Part shown: piece after piece, positions 8,453 to 17,129 of the stretch
How the letters are laid out: each line of letters starts with the position of its first letter
How positions within the stretch are numbered: the stretch's first letter is position 1
DNA from: Azospirillum ramasamyi
Lineage (GTDB): Bacteria > Pseudomonadota > Alphaproteobacteria > Azospirillales > Azospirillaceae
Reading direction: 5' to 3'
Assembly: GCF_003233655.1 (NCBI RefSeq)
Contig: NZ_CP029833.1
Span: 372,001-436,000, forward strand
Length of the DNA: 64,000 nt
Program-made: the position numbers and the translations under genes
Notes under the pieces: generated by a model
Told to the model about the DNA's origin: nothing
Databases searched by the model: none
The model's input: the letters and a program-made list of their open reading frames with translations, nothing else

Positions 8453-9328
8453 TCACCCCGCCGTCTTCTCCAGCGAGCGGATGATGTGTTCGGCCAGCAG
8501 GTCCGCCGCCTTGGGCTGGGGGCCGGGCTGACGGTAGAGGGCGATTTCGATGTCGGGCAGGGCGGGCAGGCCGTGTTCGGCGTTCACGATGCGGAAGCCG
8601 GGGGCCAGCATGTCCTTGGGCAGGATGGTCACCCCCAGCCCGGCGGTCACCGCCGCCTTGATGCCGGCGAGGCTGGGGCTGGTGTAGGCCATGCGCCAGG
8701 GACGGCCGCGGGCGTCGAGCGCGTCGATGGCGCGCTTGCGGTGGATGTCCGGCGGCGGGGCGAGGACCAGCGGGACCGGGGCGCCCGCGTCGAGGATCAG
8801 GCGGTCGGAGGCCACCCAGAACAGCGGCTCGCGCCAGACCTTCACGCCGCCGGCCGGACCCTGCGGCTCCCGCTTGCACAGCACCAAATCGTATTCGCCG
8901 CGGGCGAAGCGGTCGAGCAGGTTGACGGTGAAGTCGCACTGAACCTCCAGCGCCACCTGGGGATGGGCGCGGGAGAAGCGCCACAGCACGTCGGGCAGAT
9001 GGGTGGTGGCGAAATCCTCCGGCGTGCCGAGGCGCACCACGCCGCCCACCTCCGGCTCCATCAGCAGGGCGCAGGCCTCGCCCGCCATGCCCAGCAGGCG
9101 GCGGGCGTAGGTCAGCAGTACCTCGCCGTCGGGGGTCAGGTCCAGGCCGCGGCCCTCGCGCAGGAACAGGCGCTTGCCCAGCCCGTCCTCCAGCCGCTTG
9201 ATCTGCAGGCTGATGGTGGACTGGGTGCGGCCCAGCCGCTCCGCCGCCCGGGTGAAGCCGCCGCTGTCCACGATGGTCACGAAGGTGCGCAGCAGGTCGA
9301 GGTCGAAGGGCGGCAGCGGGGCGGGCAT
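8453..9328 (-). CDS. LysR-family transcriptional regulator
   Basis: A 291-residue regulator with an N-terminal winged HTH (about residues 8-66: LLRTFVTIVDSGGFTRAAER and STISLQIKRLEDGLGKRLF) and a C-terminal periplasmic-binding-like effector domain (about 90-285, starting VRLGTPEDFATTHLP). It lies 23 nt downstream of the sbtA-like permease gene on the same strand, so the two are probably co-transcribed and the regulator likely controls the permease. This differs from the usual divergent LysR arrangement. The co-inducer is not known. Start: ATG at 9328, which gives the normal LysR N-terminus. Confidence 0.9.
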   Translation of the reverse strand: MPAPLPPFDLDLLRTFVTIVDSGGFTRAAERLGRTQSTISLQIKRLEDGLGKRLFLREGRGLDLTPDGEVLLTYARRLLGMAGEACALLMEPEVGGVVRLGTPEDFATTHLPDVLWRFSRAHPQVALEVQCDFTVNLLDRFARGEYDLVLCKREPQGPAGGVKVWREPLFWVASDRLILDAGAPVPLVLAPPPDIHRKRAIDALDARGRPWRMAYTSPSLAGIKAAVTAGLGVTILPKDMLAPGFRIVNAEHGLPALPDIEIALYRQPGPQPKAADLLAEHIIRSLEKTAG

Positions 9329-9351
9329 GGCGGTGGTTCCGGCTCGGCCGG

Positions 9352-10374
9352 TCAGGTCAGCACCGCCCGGCTCACTGCGAGGTAGAGTGGAATACCGACG
9401 AGGATGTTGAAAGGAAATGTGATGCCCAGCGACAGCGGAAGCGACAGGCCCGGCTCCGCCGTCGGCAGGGCATGGCGCAGCGCCGCCGGCACCGCGATGT
9501 AGGAGGCGCTGGCGCACAGCGTCACCAGCAGGGCGGCGTCGCCGAGGCCGAGCCCCAGGGCCGAGGCGGCGGCAAGGCCGATGCCGGCGCCGATCAGCGG
9601 CATGGCGATGCCGAAGGCGACCAGCCGCGGGCTGAGCGAGGCCGCTTCCCGCAGGCGGGAGGTGGCGAGATAGCCCATTTCCAGCAGGAACAGGCACAGC
9701 ACGCCGTCCCAGGGGGCGATGAACAGGCCGTGCAGGCTCTGCAGGCCGGGCTTGCCGATGACGAGGCCGACCAGCAGCGACCCGGCCAGCAGCAGGACCG
9801 AGCCGTTGAAGGCCGCCTCGCGGATCGCGTCCTTGATCGAACCGCCCTGGTCCGGCCCGCCGCGGCCCGCGTCGCCGAGCGGGACCGGCATTGTGCCGCC
9901 GTTTCCGCCCGCCGCGGCCCCGGACACCATCCCGGTGGCGCCGGCCAGCAGCAGGCCGCTGACGATGGCCGGGGCTTCCATGATCGCCAGCGCCGCGACC
10001 ATGTGGCCGCCGAAGGTGACGCCCTGGCTTTCCAGCAGCTTGGTGGCGGTGACGAAGGTGACGAGGCTGACCGATCCGTAATGGGCGGCGACGGCGGCCG
10101 AATTGACCTGATCCAGCCCGACCGCCGAGCGCAGCAGGGCGAAGCCCAGGATCGGCATCAGCAGGCTGAGCAGCCCCGCCGTCAGCAGCAGCGGCAGCAC
10201 GGAGCCGACATCGGCGCCGGCCAGCGCGACGCCGCCCTTCAGGCCGATGGCGACCAGCAGATAGGCGGCGAGCGCCTTGCCGAATCCTTCCGGGAATGGA
10301 ATGCGCGCCCCGGTCAGCGCGATCGCGGCTCCGAGGCCGAAGAACAGAATCGGTGCGGACAGCAGCGCGTCCAT
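9352..10374 (-). CDS. sbtA: SbtA-like sodium-dependent bicarbonate transporter family permease
   Basis: A 340-residue inner-membrane protein with about ten transmembrane segments, matching the SbtA/DUF897 family: N-terminal ILFFGLGAAIALTGARIPFP, LLVAIGLKGGVALAG, SAAVAAHYGSVSLVTFVTA and C-terminal VTLCASASYIAVPAALRHAL. The hydrophilic loop between the two halves (GGNGGTMPVPLGDAGRGGPD) sits where cyanobacterial SbtA has its cytosolic loop. Cyanobacterial SbtA imports HCO3- with Na+. In heterotrophic proteobacteria the substrate has rarely been tested, so bicarbonate is a family-based guess. No SbtB-like PII gene or carbonic anhydrase is adjacent. It is followed by a LysR gene in the same orientation. 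Confidence 0.85.
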   Translation of the reverse strand: MDALLSAPILFFGLGAAIALTGARIPFPEGFGKALAAYLLVAIGLKGGVALAGADVGSVLPLLLTAGLLSLLMPILGFALLRSAVGLDQVNSAAVAAHYGSVSLVTFVTATKLLESQGVTFGGHMVAALAIMEAPAIVSGLLLAGATGMVSGAAAGGNGGTMPVPLGDAGRGGPDQGGSIKDAIREAAFNGSVLLLAGSLLVGLVIGKPGLQSLHGLFIAPWDGVLCLFLLEMGYLATSRLREAASLSPRLVAFGIAMPLIGAGIGLAAASALGLGLGDAALLVTLCASASYIAVPAALRHALPTAEPGLSLPLSLGITFPFNILVGIPLYLAVSRAVLT

Positions 10375-10411
10375 AATGGATCATCCCTCGTCAAGATCGC
10401 TGGTGCGGGTT

Positions 10412-10428
10412 TTGCCGCACTGCGGCAA
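10412..10428. promoter_or_regulatory. 17-bp perfect palindrome upstream of the sbtA-like gene
   Basis: TTGCCGCACTGCGGCAA (10412-10428) is a perfect inverted repeat with 8-bp arms and a single central base, 38 nt before the permease start. CATCCCTCGT (10382-10391) and ACGAGGGATG (10447-10456) flank it as a second, outer inverted repeat. The position fits an operator overlapping the promoter or leader of the permease-lysR operon. Confidence 0.5.
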
Positions 10429-10489
10429 CCCATTGGGCGGACGCTAACGAGGGATGGCCTTCATGGGAAATTGATAGTTTTCGGGGCTT

Positions 10490-10508
10490 CCATTGATTTT
10501 CTCAATGG
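10490..10508. promoter_or_regulatory. LysR-type box upstream of the sbtA-like gene
   Basis: CCATTGA-TTTTC-TCAATGG is a perfect 7-bp inverted repeat. Its core TTGATTTTCTCAA (10493-10505) fits the T-N11-A pattern with dyad symmetry that LysR regulators bind. It lies about 120 nt upstream of the permease start and just after the stop of the small GNAT gene. A terminator is less likely because no T-run follows on the minus strand. Confidence 0.4.
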
Positions 10509-10521
10509 GAGGCGGAGGGCC

Positions 10522-10794
10522 TCACGCCAGCAGGTCGTCCTGCCGGTTGCGGCGCATCCACATGGCGGCGTAGCTGCACAGGGGCACGATCTTCAGCCCT
10601 TCGGCGCGGGCGGCCTCCATAACGCCTTCCATCAGGCGGCCGGCGGCGCCGGTGCCGCGCAGCGAGGGCGGGGCCTCGACATAGGAAATCACCAGCGTCC
10701 CTCCGTTGCGGCGGTAATCGGCGTAGACCGTCTGGTTGCCGACCGCCAGTTCGAACCGGTTCATGGCTTGGTTGTCGGTGACCGCCTGTCCCAT
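10522..10794 (-). CDS. Small GNAT-like acetyltransferase (YidJ/NATD1 type)
   Basis: A 90-residue protein of the minimal GNAT family (Gcn5-related, YjdJ/NATD1-like). It has the β-strands NRFELAVGNQTVYADYR and GTLVISYVEAPPSLRGTGAA, the acetyl-CoA loop LRGTGAAGRLMEGVM, and the tail LKIVPLCSYAAMWMRRN, where the family usually shows CxYAxxxxxRxP. It lacks the N-terminal half of ordinary GNATs, which is normal for this family. Start ATG at 10794 with AGCGATCAGG before it. Stand-alone between the rluA-like gene and the permease operon. Substrate unknown. Confidence 0.8.
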   Translation of the reverse strand: MGQAVTDNQAMNRFELAVGNQTVYADYRRNGGTLVISYVEAPPSLRGTGAAGRLMEGVMEAARAEGLKIVPLCSYAAMWMRRNRQDDLLA

Positions 10795-10885
10795 CCTGAT
10801 CGCTCCGTCGGTTGTGGGGTTCTCGACCTCTAACAGTGGAATGCGTCGAACAGGGCGGCAGCCCTCCTTTTGCGTGGAAACTCCC

Positions 10886-11605
10886 TTATCCGCCCGGCCA
10901 GCCGCAGGCCGACAGAGCGTCCCTCATATGCGCCGGCGCTGGGGCGGCGGCATCGACCGCCGCATATTCGAAGGCCATGCGGAATGCGACGGAGCGGGCC
11001 AGCAGGTGCAGGGTGCCGGGGGGCAGGCGTTCGGGGCCGTAGAAGGGCTCCCCCACCAGCGGACAGCCGATGGCGGCGCAATGGACGCGGATCTGGTGGG
11101 TGCGGCCGGTGCGCGGGCGAAGCTCCAGCCAGGAACGGCCATCGGCGCTGGTGCCCAGGACGCGGTATTCGGTGACCGCCGGCTGCCCGGCCGGATCGGG
11201 CAGGATGGTCCAGGAGGAGCGGCCGGCCCCCGCGGCGGATTTGGGTTCGATACGCTTCAGCAGCGGCAGGTCGATCACCCCGGATTCGGCCTTCGGGATG
11301 CCGTCGGCGACCGCCCAATAGGTCTTCTCCACATGGCCGGCGGCGAACATCTGGCCGAGACGCTTCAGCGCCCAGGGGGTGCGGCCCAGGATCAGGCAGC
11401 CGGCCGTGTCGCGGTCCAGCCGGTGGGCCAGCTTCGGCGGCTCCCCGTCCGGTCCGCCGAGGAAAGGCAGGTAAAGCTCCAGATGGTCGGTGATGCGTCC
11501 GGCCTTGTGGACGGCCAGGCCGGCCGGCTTGTCGATGACGAAGCAGAGCTCGTCCTGGTGGAGCACGCGGGCGCGCAGCGAGTCGGGGGTCATGGCGCGC
11601 AACAT
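10886..11605 (-). CDS. RluA-family RNA pseudouridine synthase
   Basis: Isomerises uridine to pseudouridine in rRNA or tRNA. The roughly 239-residue catalytic domain has the opening block CFVIDKPAGLAVHKAG, the catalytic-Asp motif PKLAHRLDRDTAGCLILG, and RTGRTHQIRVHCAAIGCPLVGEPFYG near the end, all typical of RluA. There is no N-terminal S4 domain, so it is nearer to RluA/TruC than to RluC/RluD. Several in-frame ATGs exist (11593, 11605, 11617). GGGAGG stands at 11620-11625, 14 nt before the one at 11605 and only 2 nt before 11617, so the start is uncertain by a few codons. The target base cannot be deduced. Confidence 0.85.
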   Translation of the reverse strand: MLRAMTPDSLRARVLHQDELCFVIDKPAGLAVHKAGRITDHLELYLPFLGGPDGEPPKLAHRLDRDTAGCLILGRTPWALKRLGQMFAAGHVEKTYWAVADGIPKAESGVIDLPLLKRIEPKSAAGAGRSSWTILPDPAGQPAVTEYRVLGTSADGRSWLELRPRTGRTHQIRVHCAAIGCPLVGEPFYGPERLPPGTLHLLARSVAFRMAFEYAAVDAAAPAPAHMRDALSACGWPGG

Positions 11606-12007
11606 GGCCGCCGCCATGCCTCCCGCGCAAGGGCCGTGAACCGCATGACCCACGGATTGCGGGCGGGCTCAGCGATGGCGGCGGGATGGACCGCTGCCGG
11701 CAGCGGCACGGTGTCGCGCCTTTGATTTTCCAACCTTTTACAATCGATACTGCCTATGAGAAAGGTCCGGGGCGGCGTCGGACCTTGCGGATAAAGACCG
11801 GACTGAACGAGGACATTCGGCCGGTTTTCATTTGATTTCGGCCGCCAGGACTAGCCTTTTGCCCGGTCTCGGAAGGTTTGTTGCGCAGTCGGGGAAGGCG
11901 TGGCAGAAAGCCCGTAACCACGGTAGTGCTTCCGCCGGCTCCGCTTGCGGTCGGGCAATGCCGTGGAACCATGGATTTGACTTCGCCTCAACCACAAGAG
12001 ACGTCCA
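11606..12007. other. Gene-free divergent region between rluA-like gene and galU
   Basis: About 400 bp without a credible gene. It contains AAGGTCCG (11762-11769) and CGGACCTT (11779-11786), a perfect 8-bp inverted repeat with a 9-nt loop and no T-run after it. An AT-rich stretch 11722-11760 (TTGATT, then CGATAC after 17 nt) could be a sigma-70-like promoter for galU with a long leader. Short ORFs here have no family resemblance. Confidence 0.4.
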
Positions 12008-12877
12008 ATGCGGAAACCCGTGCGCAAGGTGGTGTTCCCGGTCGCCGGTCTCGGCACGCGCTTCCTGCCGGCCACCAAGGCAATCCCGAAAGAGATGCTG
12101 CCCCTGGTCGACCGCCCCCTGCTGCAGCACGCCGTCGAAGAGGCGCGCGCCGCCGGCATCGAGGATTTCGTTTTCGTCACCGGCCGTTCCAAGCGCGCCA
12201 TCGAAGACCATTTCGACGCCGACACCGAACTGAACCGCACGCTTGAGGAGCGCGGCAAGATGGACGCGCTGGAGGAGGTCCGCCACAGCGAGATCGCCCC
12301 CGGCCGCTGCTTCTACACCCGCCAGCAGGTTCCGCTGGGCCTCGGCCACGCCGTCTGGTGCGCCCGCGCCCTGATCGGCAACGACCCCTTCGCCATCGTG
12401 CTGCCCGACGACTTCGTCCAGGGCAAGACCCCCTGCCTGAAGCAGATGGTCGAGGCGTATGAGGAGGTCGGCGGCAACATCGTCGCCGTCGTCGACGTGC
12501 CGCGCGAACGCACCAGCAGCTACGGCATCCTGGACGTCGAGAAGGACGACGGCCGTCTGGCCACCGTCCGCGGTCTGGTGGAGAAGCCGAAGCCGGCCGA
12601 AGCGCCCTCGACCCTGTCGATCATCGGCCGCTACATCCTGCAGCCGGAAATCTTCGACCATCTGGAAAAGCAGCAGCGCGGCGCCGGCAACGAGATCCAG
12701 CTGACCGACGCCATGGCCAAGCTGATCGGCAACCAGCCTTTCCACGGCCTGCGCTTCGAAGGCACCCGCTACGACTGCGGCGACAAGGTCGGCTTCATCG
12801 AGGCGACGCTTGCCCACGCGCTGAACCGGCCGGACATGGCCGACAAGGTGCGCGAGATGCTGCGCAAATATTGCTGA
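12008..12877 (+). CDS. galU: UTP-glucose-1-phosphate uridylyltransferase
   Basis: Makes UDP-glucose from UTP and glucose-1-phosphate in the cytoplasm, feeding exopolysaccharide, LPS and cell-envelope synthesis. The 289-residue protein has the nucleotide-binding motif VVFPVAGLGTRFLPATKAIP near residue 9-28 with Lys in KEMLPLVDRPLLQ, the FVFVTGRSKRAIEDHFD block, and YDCGDKVGFIEATL near the C-terminus, all typical of bacterial GalU. Length is normal. It is followed after 193 nt by ugd on the same strand, the next enzyme for its product. Confidence 0.97.
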   Translation: MRKPVRKVVFPVAGLGTRFLPATKAIPKEMLPLVDRPLLQHAVEEARAAGIEDFVFVTGRSKRAIEDHFDADTELNRTLEERGKMDALEEVRHSEIAPGRCFYTRQQVPLGLGHAVWCARALIGNDPFAIVLPDDFVQGKTPCLKQMVEAYEEVGGNIVAVVDVPRERTSSYGILDVEKDDGRLATVRGLVEKPKPAEAPSTLSIIGRYILQPEIFDHLEKQQRGAGNEIQLTDAMAKLIGNQPFHGLRFEGTRYDCGDKVGFIEATLAHALNRPDMADKVREMLRKYC

Positions 12878-13070
12878 CCGACGGGCAGCATCCCTGATGC
12901 CGCGCCCGCCCCGTCCCCTGATCCGGACGGCGGCGGGCACGTGCGTTTGGACCGACGCATTCAAAAAGAACCGGCCGCGCGAACAAGGCCGGACGTGAGG
13001 AACGCCCCCGCCGGGGTAATCCAATGATTGACGGGTTTTCTGATTTTTCAAGGACTTGAGGGGGGACGCG

Positions 13071-14402
13071 ATGCGCATAGCGATGATCGGTACGGGCTAT
13101 GTCGGCCTGGTCTCCGGCGCCTGCTTTTCCGAGTTCGGCGTGCATGTCGCCTGCGTCGACAAGGACGCCGGCAAGATCGAGCGGCTGAAGCGCGGGGAGA
13201 TTCCGATCTACGAGCCCGGGCTGGACGACCTCGTCGCCCGCAACGTCGCCGCCGGCCGCCTGTCCTTCACCATGGATCTGAAGGAGGCGATGCAGGGCGT
13301 CGATGCCGTGTTCATCGCGGTGGGCACCCCGTCGCGCCGCGGCGACGGCCACGCCGACCTGTCCTATGTCTATGGCGCCGCCGAGGAGATCGCCCGGCAT
13401 CTCGACCACTACACGGTGGTGGTGACGAAATCGACGGTCCCGGTCGGCACCGGCCGCGAGGTCGAGGCGATCATCCGCCGCGCCCGCCCCGACGCCGAGT
13501 TCGACGTCGCCTCCAACCCCGAGTTCCTGCGCGAAGGCTCCGCCATCGGCGACTTCATGCGGCCCGACCGCGTCGTCATCGGCGCCACCTCCGACCGCGC
13601 GGGCGACGTGATGCGCCGGCTCTACCGCCCGCTCTACCTGATCGAGACGCCGATCGTGGTGACCTCGCTGGAGACGGCGGAGCTGACCAAATACGCCGCC
13701 AACACCTTCCTGGCCGCCAAGATCACCTTCATCAACGAGATCGCCGACCTCTGCGAGAAGGTCGGCGCCAACGTCCACGACGTGGCGCGCGGCATCGGGC
13801 TGGACGGACGCATCGGCAGGAAGTTCCTGCACCCCGGTCCGGGCTATGGCGGCTCCTGCTTCCCGAAGGACACGCTGGCGCTGGTCCGCACCGCCCAGCA
13901 GGTCGGCAGCCCGCTGCGCATCATCGAGACGGTGGTGGACATCAACGACAAGCGCAAGAAGCAGATGGCCGAGCGCATCATCGCCGCCTGCGGCGGGTCG
14001 GTGGACGGCAAGACCGTCGCGGTGCTGGGCGTCGCCTTCAAGCCGAACACCGACGACATGCGCGACAGCCCGTCGCTGGACATCGTCCCGGCGCTGCAGG
14101 CGGCGGGCGCCCATGTGCGCGCCTTCGATCCCGCCGCGATGCACGAGGCCGAAAAGCTGCTGCCCGGCGTGGAGTGGGCCAAGGACGCCTACGGCACCTT
14201 GGAAGGGGCCGATTGCGTCGCTATTCTCACGGAGTGGAACGAATTCCGCGCGCTCGACCTGCGTCGGGTCAAGTCGATGCTGAAGCGGCCGGTTATGATC
14301 GACCTGCGCAACATCTACAACCCAGAGGACATGGCAAAGGCCGGCTTCACCTATACCTCCATCGGCCGGCCGTCGCCGGCCGGCGGGATGGACCGCGGTT
14401 AA
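13071..14402 (+). CDS. ugd: UDP-glucose 6-dehydrogenase
   Basis: Oxidises UDP-glucose to UDP-glucuronate with two NAD+, in the cytoplasm. The 443-residue protein starts with the Rossmann motif MRIAMIGTGYVGLVSGACF. Further blocks are FIAVGTPSRRGDGHADLSYV, KSTVPVGTG, SNPEFLREGSAI, the catalytic cysteine at 263 in GYGGSCFPKD, and GVAFKPNTDDMRDSPSL. The ATG at 13071 is preceded by GGGGGA at good spacing. Located between galU and a phosphohexomutase, giving a compact nucleotide-sugar unit for acidic exopolysaccharide or LPS glucuronate. Confidence 0.97.
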   Translation: MRIAMIGTGYVGLVSGACFSEFGVHVACVDKDAGKIERLKRGEIPIYEPGLDDLVARNVAAGRLSFTMDLKEAMQGVDAVFIAVGTPSRRGDGHADLSYVYGAAEEIARHLDHYTVVVTKSTVPVGTGREVEAIIRRARPDAEFDVASNPEFLREGSAIGDFMRPDRVVIGATSDRAGDVMRRLYRPLYLIETPIVVTSLETAELTKYAANTFLAAKITFINEIADLCEKVGANVHDVARGIGLDGRIGRKFLHPGPGYGGSCFPKDTLALVRTAQQVGSPLRIIETVVDINDKRKKQMAERIIAACGGSVDGKTVAVLGVAFKPNTDDMRDSPSLDIVPALQAAGAHVRAFDPAAMHEAEKLLPGVEWAKDAYGTLEGADCVAILTEWNEFRALDLRRVKSMLKRPVMIDLRNIYNPEDMAKAGFTYTSIGRPSPAGGMDRG

Positions 14403-14440
14403 GGTCCTAAGACGACGTCCAACAGAGGACTAACGAGATC

Positions 14441-15841
14441 ATGAGCGAAGCCCATACCTTCCACCCCACGGTGCTGCGCGAGTACGACATCCGCGGCATC
14501 GTCGGCAAGACGCTGACTCCCGCCGACGCCCGCGCGGTCGGCCGCTCCTTCGGCACCGTGGTGGTGCGCCAGGGCGGCAAGACGGTCTGCGTCGGCTATG
14601 ACGGCCGTCTGTCCTCGCCGGAACTGGAGGAGGCGCTGGTCGAGGGGCTGGTTTCCACCGGCCTGCACGTCCTGCGCATCGGGCTCGGCCCCACGCCGAT
14701 GCTGTATTTCGCCACCCGCGACCGCGATGCGGCGGCCGGCATCATGATCACCGGCTCGCACAACCCGCCGGACTACAACGGCATCAAGATGATGTTGGGC
14801 AAGGGCCCGGTCTATGGCCAGCAGATCCTCGATCTCGGCACCATGGCGGCCAAGGCCGACTGGGTGCAGGGCCAGGGCTCGTCGGAGAAGATCGACGTCC
14901 AGGACGAGTATGTCGCCCGTCTGCTGAAGGACTATGACGGCACGCGCGACCTGAAGGTCGCCTGGGACGCCGGCAACGGCGCGGCGGGCGAAATCCTGCG
15001 CCGCCTGACCGCCAAGCTGCCGGGCGAGCATATCCTGCTGTTCGACGAGATCGACGGCAACTTCCCCAACCACCATCCCGATCCGACGGTCGAGGCCAAT
15101 CTGGTCGACCTGAAGAAGGCGGTGGCGGAGCATGGCTGCGACCTCGGCATCGGCTTCGACGGCGACGGCGACCGCATCGGCGCCATCGACCACAAGGGCC
15201 GCGTGGTGTGGGGCGACCAGCTGGTCGCGCTCTATGCCGCCGACGTGCTGAAGAGCCATCCGGGCGCCACCATCATCGCCGACGTCAAGGCCAGCCAGGC
15301 CCTGTTCGACGAGATCGCCAAGCATGGCGGCAACCCGCTGATGTGGAAGACCGGCCACTCGCTGCTCAAGGCCAAGATGGCGGAGACCGGTTCGCCGCTG
15401 GCCGGCGAGATGTCGGGCCACATCTTCTTCGCCGACAAGTGGTACGGCTTCGACGACGCGCTGTATTGCGGCGTCCGCCTCGTCGGGCTGGTCAGCAAGC
15501 TGAACACCACGCTGGCCGCGCTGCGCGACGCCCTGCCGGACATGCTCAACACCCCGGAGACCCGCTTCCAGATCGACGAGGAACGCAAGTTCGCTGTGGT
15601 CGAGGAGGTCAAGGGCCGGGTCAAGGCGTCGGGCGCCAAGGTCAACGACATCGACGGCGTCCGCGTGACGACCGACGACGGCTGGTGGCTGCTGCGCGCG
15701 TCCAACACTCAGGACGTTCTGGTGGCCCGCGCCGAGTCCTACAGCCAGGAAGGTCTGGAGCGGCTGAAGACCGCGCTGATCGAGCAGCTGGTGGCCTCGG
15801 GGCTGAGCGCGCCGTCCTTCGAGGGCGGCGGATCGCACTGA
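14441..15841 (+). CDS. pgmG: Phosphoglucomutase/phosphomannomutase (PgmG/AlgC type)
   Basis: Interconverts hexose-6-phosphates and hexose-1-phosphates (glucose and/or mannose). The 466-residue α-D-phosphohexomutase has the phosphoserine loop at Ser106 ([17 protein letters not shown]), the Mg-binding loop [13 protein letters not shown], the sugar loop [15 protein letters not shown] and the C-terminal phosphate-binding [15 protein letters not shown]. Placement 38 nt after ugd, and with galU upstream, suggests it supplies glucose-1-phosphate to GalU. It is of the dual-specificity AlgC/PgmG class, so mannose-1-phosphate for GDP-mannose is equally possible. It has an [11 protein letters not shown]-terminus, normal for the family. 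Confidence 0.93.
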   Translation: MSEAHTFHPTVLREYDIRGIVGKTLTPADARAVGRSFGTVVVRQGGKTVCVGYDGRLSSPELEEALVEGLVSTGLHVLRIGLGPTPMLYFATRDRDAAAGIMITGSHNPPDYNGIKMMLGKGPVYGQQILDLGTMAAKADWVQGQGSSEKIDVQDEYVARLLKDYDGTRDLKVAWDAGNGAAGEILRRLTAKLPGEHILLFDEIDGNFPNHHPDPTVEANLVDLKKAVAEHGCDLGIGFDGDGDRIGAIDHKGRVVWGDQLVALYAADVLKSHPGATIIADVKASQALFDEIAKHGGNPLMWKTGHSLLKAKMAETGSPLAGEMSGHIFFADKWYGFDDALYCGVRLVGLVSKLNTTLAALRDALPDMLNTPETRFQIDEERKFAVVEEVKGRVKASGAKVNDIDGVRVTTDDGWWLLRASNTQDVLVARAESYSQEGLERLKTALIEQLVASGLSAPSFEGGGSH

Positions 15842-15887
15842 GGTTCAGGGGGTGGGGGAATCGTCGGTTGACGGTGCCCCCACCTAA

Positions 15888-15971
15888 CCTCCCCCCGCTC
15901 TCAGCGGACCCACGGTCCGCCTGTCGCGTCAGCACAAAGCGAAGCTTTGTGCGAGAGCTGGGCGGGGGAGG
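15888..15971. repeat. Large nested palindromic element between convergent genes
   Basis: The space between the phosphohexomutase stop and the convergent ABC permease stop holds a nested hairpin. The outer arms CCTCCCCCCGCTCTC (15888-15902) and GAGAGC...CGGGGGAGG (15953-15971) enclose GCGGACC-cac-GGTCCGC (15904-15920) and GCACAAAGC-gaa-GCTTTGTGC (15932-15952), both perfect. It probably ends transcription from both sides, and it looks like a member of a dispersed intergenic family. Confidence 0.6.
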
Positions 15972-15998
15972 GTCGGGGAGGGGGGCAGGGCGCCGCCC

Positions 15999-17126
15999 TC
16001 ACCGGAAGCTCGCCAGATGCCGCCTGAATCGCGCCAGGCTCCAGGCGAAGAACAGCGCGCCGATGCCGGCGGTCGCCGCGAAGCGCGGCCATACCACGTC
16101 GAAGCCCGCTCCGCGGAACAGGATGGCCTGGGCGAAGGCGACGAAATGGGTCGAGGGTGACAGCTGCATCGCCATCTGCAGCCATTCCGGCTCGCTTTCC
16201 AGCGGGGTGAAGCCGCCGGAGAGCATGTTCATCGGCAGCACGATCAGGATGAACAGCAGCCCCAGCTGCGGCATCGACCGCGCCACGGTGCCGAGGAAGA
16301 TGCCGAGCGCCGTCGCGAAGAACAGGTAGAGCGCCGTCCCGACCAGGAACAGCGGGACCGATCCGGCCAGCGGCACCGACAGCATGCCGCGCAGCACCAC
16401 GTAGAGCGACACCAGCGTCAGCAGCAGGATCACCGAGCCGTTGGCCAGCACCTTGGCGGTCATGATCTCGGCCGGGCGGACCGGCATCACCAGCAGATGC
16501 TCCAGCGTGCCGTGCTCGCGCTCGCGGATCAGGGCGGCGCCGGCCAGCAGCACCGCCAGCATGGTGATGTTGCTGACCACCGACATGGTGCCGGTGAACC
16601 ATTTCGTATCCAGCCCCTCGTTGTAGGCGATGCGGAGCTGGAGATCGACCGGAGCGGCGCTGCCGTCGGCCTCGCGGCGGACGAAGCGGCCGACCTCGTC
16701 CTCGATTATGCCCTGGATGGTGCCGGCGCCGATGCCGGCCTGCATCATCGCGGTGGCGTCGATCAGCAGCTGGATCGTCGGGCTGCGGCCGGCCAGCACG
16801 TCGGCCTGGAAGTTCGGCGGGATGTCGAGGACGAAGGTGTAGCGCGCGGCATCCATCGCCGGATCGACCTCGGCATGGCCGATCATGGCCGGCCTCTGGA
16901 ACTCCGGCGCGCGGAAGCTGGAGATCAGCCGCTGCGACAGGGTGGAATTGTCCTCGTCGACGATGGCGATGGCGGCGTTGTGCAGATCGTGCGAGATGCC
17001 GGTCGCCTGGGAATAGACCGAGAAGGTGAAGGAATAGACGACGAAGGCCAGCATGAAGACGTCGCGCAGCAGGCTGATCCATTCCTTGCGCGCCAATGTC
17101 AGGCTGTTGCGGAGGAAGCGCATCAT
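15999..17126 (-). CDS. yhhJ: ABC-2 type export permease (YhhJ/YbhR-like)
   Basis: A 375-residue inner-membrane permease with the ABC-2 plan: TM1 near residues 22-42 (LLRDVFMLAFVVYSFTFSVY), a large periplasmic domain (about 45-170) and five C-terminal TM segments beginning near TMSVVSNITMLAVLLAGAAL, with the conserved cytosolic EREHGTLEHLLVMPVRPAE loop. It starts 3 nt after the RbbA-like gene, so it should be the second permease half of the same exporter. Together with HlyD this matches the RbbA-YhhJ-YhiI and YbhFSR-YbhG exporters. The substrate is unknown; related systems export drugs or other hydrophobic compounds. Confidence 0.9.
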   Translation of the reverse strand: MMRFLRNSLTLARKEWISLLRDVFMLAFVVYSFTFSVYSQATGISHDLHNAAIAIVDEDNSTLSQRLISSFRAPEFQRPAMIGHAEVDPAMDAARYTFVLDIPPNFQADVLAGRSPTIQLLIDATAMMQAGIGAGTIQGIIEDEVGRFVRREADGSAAPVDLQLRIAYNEGLDTKWFTGTMSVVSNITMLAVLLAGAALIREREHGTLEHLLVMPVRPAEIMTAKVLANGSVILLLTLVSLYVVLRGMLSVPLAGSVPLFLVGTALYLFFATALGIFLGTVARSMPQLGLLFILIVLPMNMLSGGFTPLESEPEWLQMAMQLSPSTHFVAFAQAILFRGAGFDVVWPRFAATAGIGALFFAWSLARFRRHLASFR

Positions 17127-17129
17127 GGT

